Made by a program: the position numbers and the translations under genes. 64,000 nt of DNA from an uncultured Collinsella sp. Lineage in GTDB: Bacteria > Actinomycetota > Coriobacteriia > Coriobacteriales > Coriobacteriaceae. The notes below the pieces were generated by a model. That model was not told the origin of the DNA. It saw only the letters and a list, made by a program, of their open reading frames with translations, and searched no databases. The DNA lies in assembly GCA_958407465.1 (NCBI GenBank), contig CATYIV010000002.1, positions 39,873 through 103,872 on the forward strand, read 5' to 3'. Below are positions 7,342 through 15,011 of this stretch, in pieces (the first letter of the stretch is position 1; every line of letters starts with the position of its first letter).

Positions 7342-8682
7342 CTAACTCCATTCAGCGATGTCGATCATTCTTTCGAGGCGCCACGTTAGCGCCTCTTTTA
7401 GATATGGCAGCCTTGCCGTGAGCGCGTCGTTTCTGGAAAGAATCTCGATTGCCTCGTCAACGAAGCCTTCGAGTTTGTCGCAGTCAAACCAGCCCATGTC
7501 CTCGACGAGCAACATTTGTTTGGCGGGGCTTGAATGAAATTGTGCGCTGGTAAAACTGTGCTCTCCCGCCCTAAGCTCCTCTAGTGATATGTTGCACCAG
7601 AGCGATGAGCCCGAATCGAAGATGGGGGCAGGTCTGCAAGCTTGCGTGTTTACGTTTCGCACGAGGCCGAAGTTGCGCCAATGACGATCGTAGTTGGCAA
7701 TGATGTCGTCACATACGATCATGCGGTCAAGGGCATCCTTGACGCCTGTCACCCCGAGCTCCTCGCAGTTTGCTACATATCGCTCGTAGTCGGTTAGCCG
7801 TTCATCTGCGTTTGCGTGCTGGTTTACATAGAACGCAGGGACATACTCTTCTTCATCAGTTAAGAAGACATCGCATGTGCTCAGGGCGGAAGTGCCCGTG
7901 CCCTCGAGCGAGTAAGGCACATAATCGCAGGCGTTTAGGATGCGACGGTGGAGCGCGGTCGCCACCAGCTCGTTATAAGGTTCCTGGTCCAGGTGCGCTC
8001 CTGCCTTATGCAGAATTCGACGTTCGCCCTCGCACGTCCAGTACTTTTGAAGATTGCCGTCCGAGGTGTTATCGGGCTTTGCGGCAGCCGCTTTTCCCTC
8101 TGGGGCAAAGGGTGCAATGGACAGCGAGACGTCATCAAAGGCGTTATTGAAGAAGTTGATATCCTCCCAGGTGAGACCGGAACCTTGGGGCCTAATCCAA
8201 TACTGGTCGGATAAGGAGAGGCCGAGATTTCGCTGGACGAGTTCATCGGGAACATCGACTGCGGCTTCTGCAAGCAGGGAGGCTAGCCCAATGCGTGCGA
8301 GCGGGATACCGCGGCCGCGCCACCAGATGCGGAAGGAGTCTAGCGATATGGGGCTATTAGGGCCAAATACTCCAATAGGGGCGTGGGCGTAATCGATGTC
8401 GGCACCGATGTGGGTAAAGTCTTTTCGCGATGTACTGTAGACCAGCTGAGCGACTTCGTACGTGCGGTTCATGAGGGTGAACGCGATCTCGCTCTTACCG
8501 TGGCCGCGGCGGGGACGTCCCCCCGTTTTGGTCACAGAGCGGAGTCGCGTGTCGACGCTGTCTTTGTCGATGAGCCATACACCAGAAGCCTTGCGGGCCT
8601 CAAGTGCTCCGTTTTTTATGAGCTCCTGCACCCTGCGCGGAGTGATGCCGAGCAGCTCGGCGGTTTCTTTGGTAGTAAGCAT
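7342..8682 (-). CDS. HipA-like kinase with fused N-terminal DNA-binding domain
   Basis: A 446-residue protein not matching a standard hipBA pair. Residues 1-45 form an excisionase/MerR-like helix-turn-helix (LTTKETAELLGITPRRVQEL, then a wing GVWLIDKDSV). The rest resembles a HipA-type kinase: near residue 330 is DDIIANYDRHWRNFG (catalytic Asp and Asn) and near 355 PIFDSGSSL, where the metal-binding Asp is expected. I chose ATG at 8682 because it starts the helix-turn-helix; an in-frame start at 8724 would lie inside the operator repeat. No separate antitoxin gene is adjacent. A self-regulating single-gene switch is inference. Confidence 0.7.
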   Translation of the reverse strand: MLTTKETAELLGITPRRVQELIKNGALEARKASGVWLIDKDSVDTRLRSVTKTGGRPRRGHGKSEIAFTLMNRTYEVAQLVYSTSRKDFTHIGADIDYAHAPIGVFGPNSPISLDSFRIWWRGRGIPLARIGLASLLAEAAVDVPDELVQRNLGLSLSDQYWIRPQGSGLTWEDINFFNNAFDDVSLSIAPFAPEGKAAAAKPDNTSDGNLQKYWTCEGERRILHKAGAHLDQEPYNELVATALHRRILNACDYVPYSLEGTGTSALSTCDVFLTDEEEYVPAFYVNQHANADERLTDYERYVANCEELGVTGVKDALDRMIVCDDIIANYDRHWRNFGLVRNVNTQACRPAPIFDSGSSLWCNISLEELRAGEHSFTSAQFHSSPAKQMLLVEDMGWFDCDKLEGFVDEAIEILSRNDALTARLPYLKEALTWRLERMIDIAEWS

Positions 8683-8692
8683 CGCGAAACCC

Positions 8693-8753
8693 TTCGCCAG
8701 AACGAATAGTTTTATATATAGCAATTGTAATTAAAACTATTCGTTCTGGCGAA
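8693..8753. promoter_or_regulatory. 22-bp perfect inverted repeat, probable operator of the HTH-HipA gene
   Basis: The arm at 8693-8714 (starting TTCGCCAGAACG, ending TAGTTTTA) is matched without mismatch by 8732-8753, with a 17-base AT-rich loop containing TATATA that could be the minus-strand -10 box. It lies 11 bases upstream of the chosen start. Autorepression by the fused helix-turn-helix is inferred. Confidence 0.75.
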
Positions 8754-8906
8754 TGGTTTTAAGATTGAGGGCGCACTGACAGAAATGAACGGGCCTGGTA
8801 CGCGTTGTTGCTGGATTTTGCATATTTGTATAACGCCGTGCGGCCTGTTGCGCCCCGTCCGCAATTCCTTTATTCTTAACTCGCTTCGCGTGAAAGCGCC
8901 AAGTGT

Positions 8907-8981
8907 GCCAGTGTGGCGCAACGGTAGCGCAACTGATTTGTAATCAGTGGGTTGCAGGTTCGATTCCTGTCACTGGCTCCA
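8907..8981 (+). tRNA. tRNA-Thr (anticodon TGT), CCA encoded
   Basis: The acceptor GCCAGTG pairs with CACTGGC, the anticodon stem ACTGA/TCAGT encloses TTTGTAA, and the T-loop is GGTTCGATTCC. The 3' CCA is encoded. An 810-bp non-coding spacer follows before the next tRNA. Confidence 0.95.
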
Positions 8982-9075
8982 TGAGAGTTTCGGTCTCTGT
9001 TTCCTTGTGGGACAGGGCCCGTTTCTATTTATGTCGATAAGTCAGCGTGTTTGGCGCCAACCAAGCTTCAGGTTT

Positions 9076-9292
9076 GTCTCGATCCGTAACACGAGTGGGC
9101 TGAAGACCCTCCTTATAGTTACAGATCGAAACATTGCCAAGGGAAGGCCGATAACATCTCGATCCGTAACACGAAGAGGCTGAAAACCGTTCTTACTGTT
9201 ACAGAATGAGACGTAAGCGGGGGTTTCTGCGAAACATCTCGATCTGTAACAGATAGGGGAGGAATAACCCTCTTACTGTTACAGGTCGAGAC
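9076..9292. repeat. Three tandem hairpin units with an exact 80-bp period
   Basis: Units of about 57 bases start at 9076, 9156 and 9236. Each begins TCTCGATCYGTAACA and ends with the near complement TGTTACAGATCGAGAC, with variable middles. The middles also tend to pair (GAGGG against CCCTC in unit 3). No open reading frame is credible here. Confidence 0.8.
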
Positions 9293-9320
9293 ATAGGCCG
9301 GGGCGAGGTTGGTCATCGTC

Positions 9321-9472
9321 ATCGAGCGTGGATTATCGGACACACGAGCGTGGAAAATCTTCCGCCTAGTGAATGAGCGTGGATAATCTGCCACTTTGGA
9401 TTCGATGGCACGGCAAAGCGGGAGATTATCCACGCTCGATTTCAAACGGAAGAAAATCCACGCTCGATTTTG
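9321..9472. repeat. Five copies of GAGCGTGGA(T/A)(T/A)ATC, three forward and two inverted
   Basis: Forward copies are at 9321-9339, 9344-9364 and 9373-9392; inverted copies are at 9418-9440 and 9447-9472. The second forward copy ends TCTTCCG and the last inverted one begins CGGAAGA, so particular copies are partnered and the tract can fold into nested stems. Confidence 0.75.
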
Positions 9473-9513
9473 CCTGGGAAGAGCAATCTTCTGTCTGGGC
9501 AGCCCCGATCTCG

Positions 9514-9692
9514 ACCTATATATAGGTGCAAATAAGCTGGTATCGAAGTTCGATACTGAAGGTGTACTCCACTACAGCAAAGTGTTACCTTGGGAAACGT
9601 CACCTCAGTATCCAAAACCACTGTCCTTCATATCCAAACTCAATAAAACCGCAGGTCACGGCTATATAGATACGCCCGGCACCGTGTATCTA
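9514..9692. repeat. Cluster of short perfect palindromes upstream of the tRNA-tuf promoter
   Basis: ACCTATATATAGGT (9514-9527), GTATCGAAGTTCGATAC (9540-9556) and TAGATAC/GTATCTA (9667-9673 with 9686-9692) are perfect. They sit in AT-richer DNA than the surroundings and end 10 bases before the -35 box of the next promoter. They could be protein sites or remnants of repeats. Confidence 0.6.
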
Positions 9693-9702
9693 GAGGTTTT
9701 CG

Positions 9703-9732
9703 TTGACAGCCCCCAAGGTGGCATCGTATTAT
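9703..9732 (+). promoter_or_regulatory. Promoter of tRNA-Tyr/Thr/Met-tuf
   Basis: TTGACA (9703-9708) and TATTAT (9727-9732) are separated by 18 bases. The upstream context GAGGTTTTCGTTGACAGC is shared almost exactly with the rpmG promoter. Confidence 0.85.
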
Positions 9733-9793
9733 CTTCTCGTTCGCGGGGGCGGCGGTCCAAAAGACCAAAGGACCTGCGGATACTTGAACGATT

Positions 9794-9875
9794 GGGAGTT
9801 TGCCCGAGTGGTTAATGGGGACGGGCTGTAAACCCGTTGGCTCTGCCTACATAGGTTCGAATCCTATAGCTCCCA
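9794..9875 (+). tRNA. tRNA-Tyr (anticodon GTA)
   Basis: A type II tRNA with a long variable arm. The acceptor GGGAGTT pairs with AGCTCCC, and the anticodon loop CTGTAAA sits between ACGGG and CCCGT. CCA is not encoded (the 3' end reads ACCC). Confidence 0.95.
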
Positions 9876-9885
9876 CCCGTCAAGT

Positions 9886-9961
9886 GCCTGTATAGCTCAG
9901 TCGGTAGAGCACTTCGTTGGTAACGAAGAGGTCACCAGTTCAAGTCTGGTTGCAGGCTCCA
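9886..9961 (+). tRNA. tRNA-Thr (anticodon GGT), CCA encoded
   Basis: The acceptor GCCTGTA pairs with TGCAGGC, and the anticodon loop TTGGTAA is closed by CTTCG/CGAAG. It is the second tRNA of the tuf transcript. Confidence 0.95.
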
Positions 9962-9964
9962 TCC

Positions 9965-10041
9965 GGCGGTGTAGCTCAGTTGGTTAGAGCACACGGTTCA
10001 TACCCGTGGCGTCACTGGTTCGAATCCAGTCACCGCTACCA
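9965..10041 (+). tRNA. tRNA-Met, elongator (anticodon CAT), CCA encoded
   Basis: The acceptor GGCGGTG pairs with CACCGCT with G1:U72 closing. The anticodon loop TTCATAC is closed by CACGG/CCGTG. The paired first position argues for an elongator rather than an initiator, which has a mismatch there. Confidence 0.9.
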
Positions 10042-10137
10042 TAGGTAACACGGTGGCTTCTCAATAGTATGTTGAGAGGCCACTATGGTATAAAGGCAAA
10101 GTCCCGTCCGGGGACGACCTGTTAAGAGGAGGGCTTT

Positions 10138-11328
10138 ATGGCCAAAGAGAAGTTTGAGCGCACTAAGCCGCATGTTAACATCGGCACCATTGGTCACGTC
10201 GACCACGGCAAGACCACGCTGACCGCTGCCATCACCAAGGTTCTCTCCGAGACCGAGGGCTGCAAGGCTGACTTCACTGCGTTCGAGAACATCGACAAGG
10301 CTCCCGAGGAGCGCGAGCGCGGCATTACGATTTCCGTCTCCCACGTTGAGTACGAGACCGCTGCCCGTCACTACGCTCACGTTGACTGCCCGGGCCACGC
10401 TGACTACGTCAAGAACATGATCTCCGGCGCTGCTCAGATGGACGGCGCTATCCTGGTCATCGCTGCTACCGACGGCCCCATGGCTCAGACCCGCGAGCAC
10501 ATCCTGCTCGCCCGTCAGGTCGGCGTTCCCTACATCGTCGTCTTCCTGAACAAGTGCGACATGGTCGACGATGACGAGCTCATCGACCTCGTCGAGATGG
10601 AGACCCGTGAGCTCCTCTCCGAGTACGATTTCCCCGGCGACGACATCCCCGTCATCCGTGGCTCCGCTCTGGGCGCTCTCGAGGGCGACGCCAAGTGGAT
10701 GGACGCCATTCGCGAGCTCATGAAGGCCGTCGACGAGTACATCCCGACGCCTGCTCGTAACAACGACCTCCCGTTCCTGATGGCCGTTGAGGACGTTATG
10801 ACCATCTCCGGCCGTGGTACCGTTGCTACTGGCCGTGTCGAGCGCGGTGAGCTCAAGCTCAACGAGCCCGTCGAGATCGTCGGCATCAAGGATACCCAGA
10901 ACACCGTCGTTACCGGTATCGAGATGTTCCGTAAGTCCATGGACTTCTGCGAGGCTGGCGACAACGTCGGTCTGCTGCTCCGCGGCATCAAGCGTGAGGA
11001 CATCGAGCGCGGCCAGGTTCTCTGCAAGCCCGGTTCGGTTACCCCGCACACCAAGTTCACCGGCGAGATCTACGTTCTGACCAAGGAGGAGGGCGGCCGT
11101 CACACCCCGTTCTTCGATGGTTATCGTCCTCAGTTCTACTTCCGTACCACCGACGTTACCGGTACGGTCAAGCTCCCCGAGGGCACCGAGATGGCTATGC
11201 CTGGTGACCACATCACCATCGAGGGCGACCTCATCCACCCGATCGCCATGGAGGAGGGCCTGCGCTTCGCTATCCGCGAGGGTGGCCACACCGTCGGTTC
11301 GGGCATCGTCTCCACGATCATTGAGTAA
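10138..11328 (+). CDS. tuf: Elongation factor Tu
   Basis: A complete 396-residue EF-Tu that brings aminoacyl-tRNA to the ribosome. The G motifs are present: GHVDHGKT (19-26), [16 protein letters not shown] and GSALGAL, followed by beta-barrel domains 2 and 3. AAGAGGAGGG precedes the ATG. It is transcribed with the upstream tRNAs, like tufB in E. coli, rather than with the str operon, which here lacks tuf. Confidence 0.98.
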   Translation: MAKEKFERTKPHVNIGTIGHVDHGKTTLTAAITKVLSETEGCKADFTAFENIDKAPEERERGITISVSHVEYETAARHYAHVDCPGHADYVKNMISGAAQMDGAILVIAATDGPMAQTREHILLARQVGVPYIVVFLNKCDMVDDDELIDLVEMETRELLSEYDFPGDDIPVIRGSALGALEGDAKWMDAIRELMKAVDEYIPTPARNNDLPFLMAVEDVMTISGRGTVATGRVERGELKLNEPVEIVGIKDTQNTVVTGIEMFRKSMDFCEAGDNVGLLLRGIKREDIERGQVLCKPGSVTPHTKFTGEIYVLTKEEGGRHTPFFDGYRPQFYFRTTDVTGTVKLPEGTEMAMPGDHITIEGDLIHPIAMEEGLRFAIREGGHTVGSGIVSTIIE

Positions 11329-11355
11329 ATTAGCTCTTTGATATAGCTGACTTAG

Positions 11356-11390
11356 AGAACCCGGCACTTATATGGGTGCCGGGTTCTTTT
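11356..11390 (+). terminator. tuf terminator
   Basis: AGAACCCGGCAC (11356-11367) pairs perfectly with 11376-11387, and a T-run ends at 11390. Confidence 0.9.
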
Positions 11391-11532
11391 CTGCAATGGA
11401 TATTGAGCCGTTGCTGGTGTCGAGAGGATCGATAATGGTCCTGGATGCACCGTCGATTAGCTCTCGATGGCTTCATTGATGTGTTCCAAATATGAATGGA
11501 TCCACCGAGAACCAATTGACTCGAGGTTTTCA

Positions 11533-11562
11533 TTGACAGCACTTACGTGGAGCTGATAAAGT
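11533..11562 (+). promoter_or_regulatory. Promoter of rpmG/tRNA-Trp/secE
   Basis: TTGACA (11533-11538) is followed after 18 bases by TAAAGT (11557-11562), or after 16 by GATAAA. The flank GAGGTTTTCATTGACAGC matches that of the tuf promoter at 17 of 18 positions. Confidence 0.8.
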
Positions 11563-11607
11563 AACAACTCGTGCCCGTACGGGGCGGAAATGAAAGGTTC
11601 AGGATAC

Positions 11608-11757
11608 ATGCGTACTCTAGTTACTCTTGCGTGCACTGAGTGCAAGCGCCGCAACTATACGACCACCAAGAACAAGTCGACCATGCCTGATCGTATGGAG
11701 ATCAAGAAGTATTGCCCCTGGTGCCGTCACCACACGCTGCACAAAGAGACTCGCTAG
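11608..11757 (+). CDS. rpmG: 50S ribosomal protein L33, zinc-binding form
   Basis: A 49-residue L33 ([17 protein letters not shown]...). Two CxxC pairs (C9/C12 and C36/C39) mark the zinc-binding type. AGGTTCAGGA precedes the ATG. It stands before tRNA-Trp and secE, as in many Gram-positives. Confidence 0.95.
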   Translation: MRTLVTLACTECKRRNYTTTKNKSTMPDRMEIKKYCPWCRHHTLHKETR

Positions 11758-11770
11758 TCTCTAGTCACAT

Positions 11771-11846
11771 ACGCCAGTAGTTCAATTGGTAGAGCATCGG
11801 TCTCCAAAACCGAGTGTTGAGGGTTCGAGTCCTTCCTGGCGTGCCA
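11771..11846 (+). tRNA. tRNA-Trp (anticodon CCA), CCA end encoded
   Basis: The acceptor ACGCCAG pairs with CTGGCGT, and the anticodon loop CTCCAAA is closed by TCGGT/ACCGA. The discriminator base is G. It lies between rpmG and secE. Confidence 0.95.
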
Positions 11847-11855
11847 GTCATTATT

Positions 11856-11886
11856 CCGTAAGCTCCCACTTGGGGGCTTACGGTTT
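11856..11886 (+). terminator. Hairpin between tRNA-Trp and secE
   Basis: CCGTAAGCTCCC (11856-11867) pairs with GGGGGCTTACGG (11872-11883) with one wobble, followed by TTT only. It is probably a partial terminator or tRNA 3' processing barrier. Confidence 0.6.
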
Positions 11887-11922
11887 ACTCATGTATAAGC
11901 GCATTGCGCGGAGGTAACCCAA

Positions 11923-12261
11923 ATGGCCAACAAGAAGAACAAGAAGAAGGCTCAGCAGCCGGCACCTGCCAACAAAGCTGCCGCCAACTCCAAGGTTGAG
12001 GCCAAGAAGGCCGTTGCCAAGAAGAACGAGAAGGCTGCGAAGTCCAAGAAGAACGAGAAGCCTGGTTTCTTCGCCCGCACCAAGAAGTATTTCGCTTCGG
12101 TCAAGTCCGAGATGAAGCGTGTCACGTGGCCCGATAAGAAGGAGCTCGTGAACTACTCGGTTGTTGTTTGCGCTTCTCTGATCGTCGTCGGCGTCGTCAT
12201 CGCTCTGCTCGATGCTGGCTTTGGCGAGGCTCTTGCTCTGTTCTCTGGATTGAGGGGCTAA
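11923..12261 (+). CDS. secE: Preprotein translocase subunit SecE
   Basis: A 112-residue SecE, the essential small subunit clamping SecY. A Lys/Ala-rich cytosolic N-terminus of about 50 residues precedes the amphipathic segment with the signature RVTWPDKKEL (VTWP at 67-70) and a single membrane helix at about 79-97. GCGGAGG lies before the ATG. nusG follows after 3 bases. Confidence 0.95.
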   Translation: MANKKNKKKAQQPAPANKAAANSKVEAKKAVAKKNEKAAKSKKNEKPGFFARTKKYFASVKSEMKRVTWPDKKELVNYSVVVCASLIVVGVVIALLDAGFGEALALFSGLRG

Positions 12262-12264
12262 ACC

Positions 12265-12801
12265 ATGTCTAAGCGTTGGTACGTCGTTCACACTTACTCT
12301 GGATACGAGAACCGCGTTAAGTCCGATCTCGAGCATCGCATCGAGACTATGGGCATGCAGGACCGTATCTTTGATATCGAGATTCCTATGGAGCGCGTCA
12401 CCGAGATTAAAGAGGGTGGCAAGCGTGAGACCAAGGATTCCAAGATCTTCCCGGGTTATGTCCTGGTCCGCATGGAGATGGATGACGATGCTTGGACGTG
12501 TGTTCGTAACACGCCTGGCGTCACCGGTTTCCTAGGCGGCAACGGCAAGCCCGCTCCGCTTTCCCGCGACGAGTACAACAAGATGACTCGTCGTCCCGGT
12601 AAGGGCGATTCGCCCAAGCGCACCTCGGTTGATATTGAGGTCGGTACGTCCGTCCGCGTCACCGATGGCCCGCTTACCGACTTTGATGGCAAGGTCTCCG
12701 AGGTTAACACCGAGGCTGGCAAGCTCAAGGTCACGCTGATGATCTTTGGCCGCGAGACGCCGGTCGAGCTCGACTTTAACCAGGTCGCTGTCATCGCTTA
12801 A
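12265..12801 (+). CDS. nusG: Transcription termination/antitermination factor NusG
   Basis: A 178-residue NusG with an N-terminal NGN domain ([19 protein letters not shown]) and a C-terminal KOW domain ([15 protein letters not shown]). It binds RNA polymerase and couples it with Rho or the ribosome. It forms an operon with secE and precedes rplK, the universal order. Confidence 0.97.
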   Translation: MSKRWYVVHTYSGYENRVKSDLEHRIETMGMQDRIFDIEIPMERVTEIKEGGKRETKDSKIFPGYVLVRMEMDDDAWTCVRNTPGVTGFLGGNGKPAPLSRDEYNKMTRRPGKGDSPKRTSVDIEVGTSVRVTDGPLTDFDGKVSEVNTEAGKLKVTLMIFGRETPVELDFNQVAVIA

Positions 12802-12921
12802 GTTTTCGTCCGTTCGCGCGAGCGTGCTTCTTCTGTGACTGCTCATCTCAGGAGTGCTTCTAACACGTGCGTGCTTACGATATAGCAAGTACTTCACACT
12901 CGTGATTCGAAAGGAATGACC

Positions 12922-13350
12922 ATGGCTGAGAAGAAGGTTGCCAACGTCATTAAGCTCCAGATTCCTGCTGGTGCAGCAAACCCCGCTCCTCCCGTCGGCC
13001 CCGCCCTGGGCGCTGCTGGCGTGAACATCATGCAGTTCTGCCAGGCCTTTAACGCCGAGACGCAGGACAAGAAGGGTGACATCATCCCCGTTGAGATCTC
13101 TGTCTACGAGGACAAGTCCTTCTCCTTCATCACCAAGACCCCGCCGGCGGCTCACCTTATCAAGAAGGAGCTGAACCTCAAGTCTGGTTCCGCTAAGCCC
13201 CAGGCTGACAAGGTTGGTCAGCTCTCCCAGGAGCAGCTCACCAAGATCGCCGAGATCAAGATGCCGGACCTCAATGCCAACGACATTGACGCCGCCAAGA
13301 AGATCATCGCCGGTACCGCCCGTTCCATGGGCGTCACCATCGCTGAGTAG
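12922..13350 (+). CDS. rplK: 50S ribosomal protein L11
   Basis: A 142-residue L11 of the GTPase-associated centre. The N-terminal motif [19 protein letters not shown] and the C-terminal rRNA-binding domain are typical. Of two in-frame ATGs (12916 and 12922) the second is chosen: AAAGGA abuts the first but is 7 bases from the second, and MAEKK is the usual beginning. Confidence 0.97.
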   Translation: MAEKKVANVIKLQIPAGAANPAPPVGPALGAAGVNIMQFCQAFNAETQDKKGDIIPVEISVYEDKSFSFITKTPPAAHLIKKELNLKSGSAKPQADKVGQLSQEQLTKIAEIKMPDLNANDIDAAKKIIAGTARSMGVTIAE

Positions 13351-13424
13351 CGATTTCTTATGGTAACGGCGGGTGCTCCGACCGGGGCGCCCGTTAAATG
13401 TGTGCAATAGGGCACACGATACGA

Positions 13425-13454
13425 TGTGGGAGGGCTCACGCCCGTTTAACCACA
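13425..13454 (+). promoter_or_regulatory. L1-binding leader hairpin before rplA
   Basis: TGTGG (13425-13429) pairs with CCACA (13450-13454) and GGGC with GCCC, leaving the asymmetric GA and GTTTAA internal loops typical of mRNA sites that mimic the L1 site of 23S rRNA. It abuts the AGGAGG ribosome site, so L1 binding would block its own translation. Function is inferred from the structural match. Confidence 0.65.
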
Positions 13455-13467
13455 GGAGGTAATGCAC

Positions 13468-14175
13468 ATGGCTAAGCATGGTAAGAGCTATAACGCCGCT
13501 GCCGAGAAGATCGACCGCGCAACGCTCTACACCCCCCTTCAGGCTGCCAAGCTCATCAAGGAGCTCGACACCGCCAAGTTCGACGAGACCGTCGAGGCTC
13601 ACTTCCGTCTGGGCATCGATACTCGTAAGGCTGACCAGAACATCCGTGGTTCCATCTCCCTGCCCCACGGCACCGGCAAGACCGTTCGTGTTGCCGTCTT
13701 CGCCGAGGGCGAGAAGGCCCGTGAGGCTGAGGCTGCCGGCGCCGACATCATCGGTTCCGACGAGCTCGTCGCCCAGATTCAGAAGGGCGAGATCAACTTC
13801 GACGCCGCTATCGCTACGCCGAACATGATGGCCAAGGTTGGCCGCATCGGTAAGATCCTTGGTCCCCGTGGCCTCATGCCGAACCCCAAGCTCGGCACCG
13901 TGACCATGGACGTCGCCAAGATGGTCTCCGAGCTCAAGGCTGGCCGCGTTGAGTACCGCGCCGACCGCTACGGCATCTGCCACGTGCCCCTGGGCAAGAA
14001 GTCCTTCTCTGAGCAGCAGCTCGTCGAGAACTACGCTGCCCTGTACACCGAGATTCTGCGCGTCAAGCCCTCTTCTGCTAAGGGCAAGTACGTCAAGTCC
14101 ATCTCCGTGTCTTCCACCATGGGCCCTGGCGTCAAGGTCGATCCCGCTGTCCAGCGTGACTTCCTGGCTGAGTAA
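13468..14175 (+). CDS. rplA: 50S ribosomal protein L1
   Basis: A 235-residue L1. It has the typical [16 protein letters not shown] start, the domain II signature [15 protein letters not shown] and the late motif [14 protein letters not shown] 13468 is chosen because AGGAGG is 8 bases away; the ATG at 13462 would be too close. It is probably autoregulated through the leader hairpin. Confidence 0.97.
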   Translation: MAKHGKSYNAAAEKIDRATLYTPLQAAKLIKELDTAKFDETVEAHFRLGIDTRKADQNIRGSISLPHGTGKTVRVAVFAEGEKAREAEAAGADIIGSDELVAQIQKGEINFDAAIATPNMMAKVGRIGKILGPRGLMPNPKLGTVTMDVAKMVSELKAGRVEYRADRYGICHVPLGKKSFSEQQLVENYAALYTEILRVKPSSAKGKYVKSISVSSTMGPGVKVDPAVQRDFLAE

Positions 14176-14211
14176 CTGCTAGTTACTGCCTGAGTACAGC
14201 AAGCATTGCTA

Positions 14212-14250
14212 AAGAAACCCGGTTCTGCCTTGTGCAGGACCGGGTTTCTT
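14212..14250 (+). terminator. rplKA terminator
   Basis: AAGAAACCCGGTTCTGC (14212-14228) pairs with 14234-14250 with one wobble; the stem itself ends in TTTCTT. Confidence 0.85.
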
Positions 14251-14263
14251 GCTATCGCGTCAA

Positions 14264-14302
14264 AACCACCATAAAGGGGACAGTGTCCCCTTTATGGTGG
14301 TT
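14264..14302. repeat. 39-bp near-perfect palindrome with GGGACA/TGTCCC core
   Basis: A 19-base arm (AACCACCATAAAGGGGACA) is followed by one base and its exact complement. It lies at convergent gene ends and overlaps the stop codon of the phosphoesterase gene. Related palindromes occur at 16979, 18027, 18082, 44715 and, decayed, 46508. Confidence 0.85.
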
Positions 14303-15011
14303 ACCAGGGTGTTCTGGCTGTTGAGGACTCGATAGCATCGTGGCGTTTGAGCTCGCGGCGCATGGTTTGCGAGTTGAGCCAGGCTGCCTGCCAGCCACGG
14401 ATGGGGTAGCGCGTCTGGTCGAGCTCAAACTGCGTATAGCCGCAGGCGTTGATGATCGTCGTTCCACACACATGCTGCCGCTCGCGCTGAAAATCGTAGC
14501 CGTAGCTTTGGTGCACATGCCCGTGCACCATGTAGTCGGGATTCCAGGATTCGAGTGCCGTGTTAAAGCACTCGAATCCTCGATGCGGCAGATCGTCCAG
14601 ATCACCCATACCGGCGGCGGGTGCATGGGTAAGCAGAATGTCGCACCCGCCGACCATCCTAACCTTACGCGACAGCTTACGCATGCGCTTGGACATCTCG
14701 CGTTCGGTGTACATGTTGGCGCCGTCGCGATAACGCATGGACCCGCCAAGGCCCGCAATGCGAATCCCTCGGTACGTGTACACGCTGTCCTCTACGCAGA
14801 TACATCCACCCGGTGCATGACGTGCGTAGCGGTCATCGTGATTGCCGCGCACGTAGATGAGCGGTTTGTTGATGACCGTAACCAAAAACTCAAGATAGTC
14901 CGGGTCCAGATCGCCGGCGGACAAAATCAGGTCGACTCCCTCAAAGCGTTCCTTGCGAAAGCACTCCCAAAGGCATCGTTCTTCGGTATCGGCTATGGCA
15001 AGGATTTTCAT
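14301..15011 (-). CDS. Metallophosphoesterase, calcineurin-like
   Basis: A 236-residue cytosolic protein with the metal motifs of the calcineurin-like fold in order: Asp in AIADTEE (D8), SAGDLDPDY, VRGNHDDRYA, LTHAPAAG and VHGHVHQSYG. The substrate is unknown. The usual DxH at the start is D-x-E here (ADTE), a small departure that may alter metal binding. Its ATG overlaps the stop of the preceding BMP-like gene by 4 bases, so the two are translated together. Confidence 0.8.
   Translation of the reverse strand: MKILAIADTEERCLWECFRKERFEGVDLILSAGDLDPDYLEFLVTVINKPLIYVRGNHDDRYARHAPGGCICVEDSVYTYRGIRIAGLGGSMRYRDGANMYTEREMSKRMRKLSRKVRMVGGCDILLTHAPAAGMGDLDDLPHRGFECFNTALESWNPDYMVHGHVHQSYGYDFQRERQHVCGTTIINACGYTQFELDQTRYPIRGWQAAWLNSQTMRRELKRHDAIESSTARTPW

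Noticed and set aside
9076..9292. Possible CRISPR array
   Set aside because: Only three units, each an inverted repeat with conserved ends rather than identical direct repeats with unique spacers, and no cas genes nearby. The 62-bp array at 25.7 kb fails for the same reasons.
9396..9815. Open frame of 139 codons in the tRNA-tuf spacer
   Set aside because: It runs through repeat arms, palindromes, the promoter and into tRNA-Tyr, has no ribosome site and no protein-like motif.
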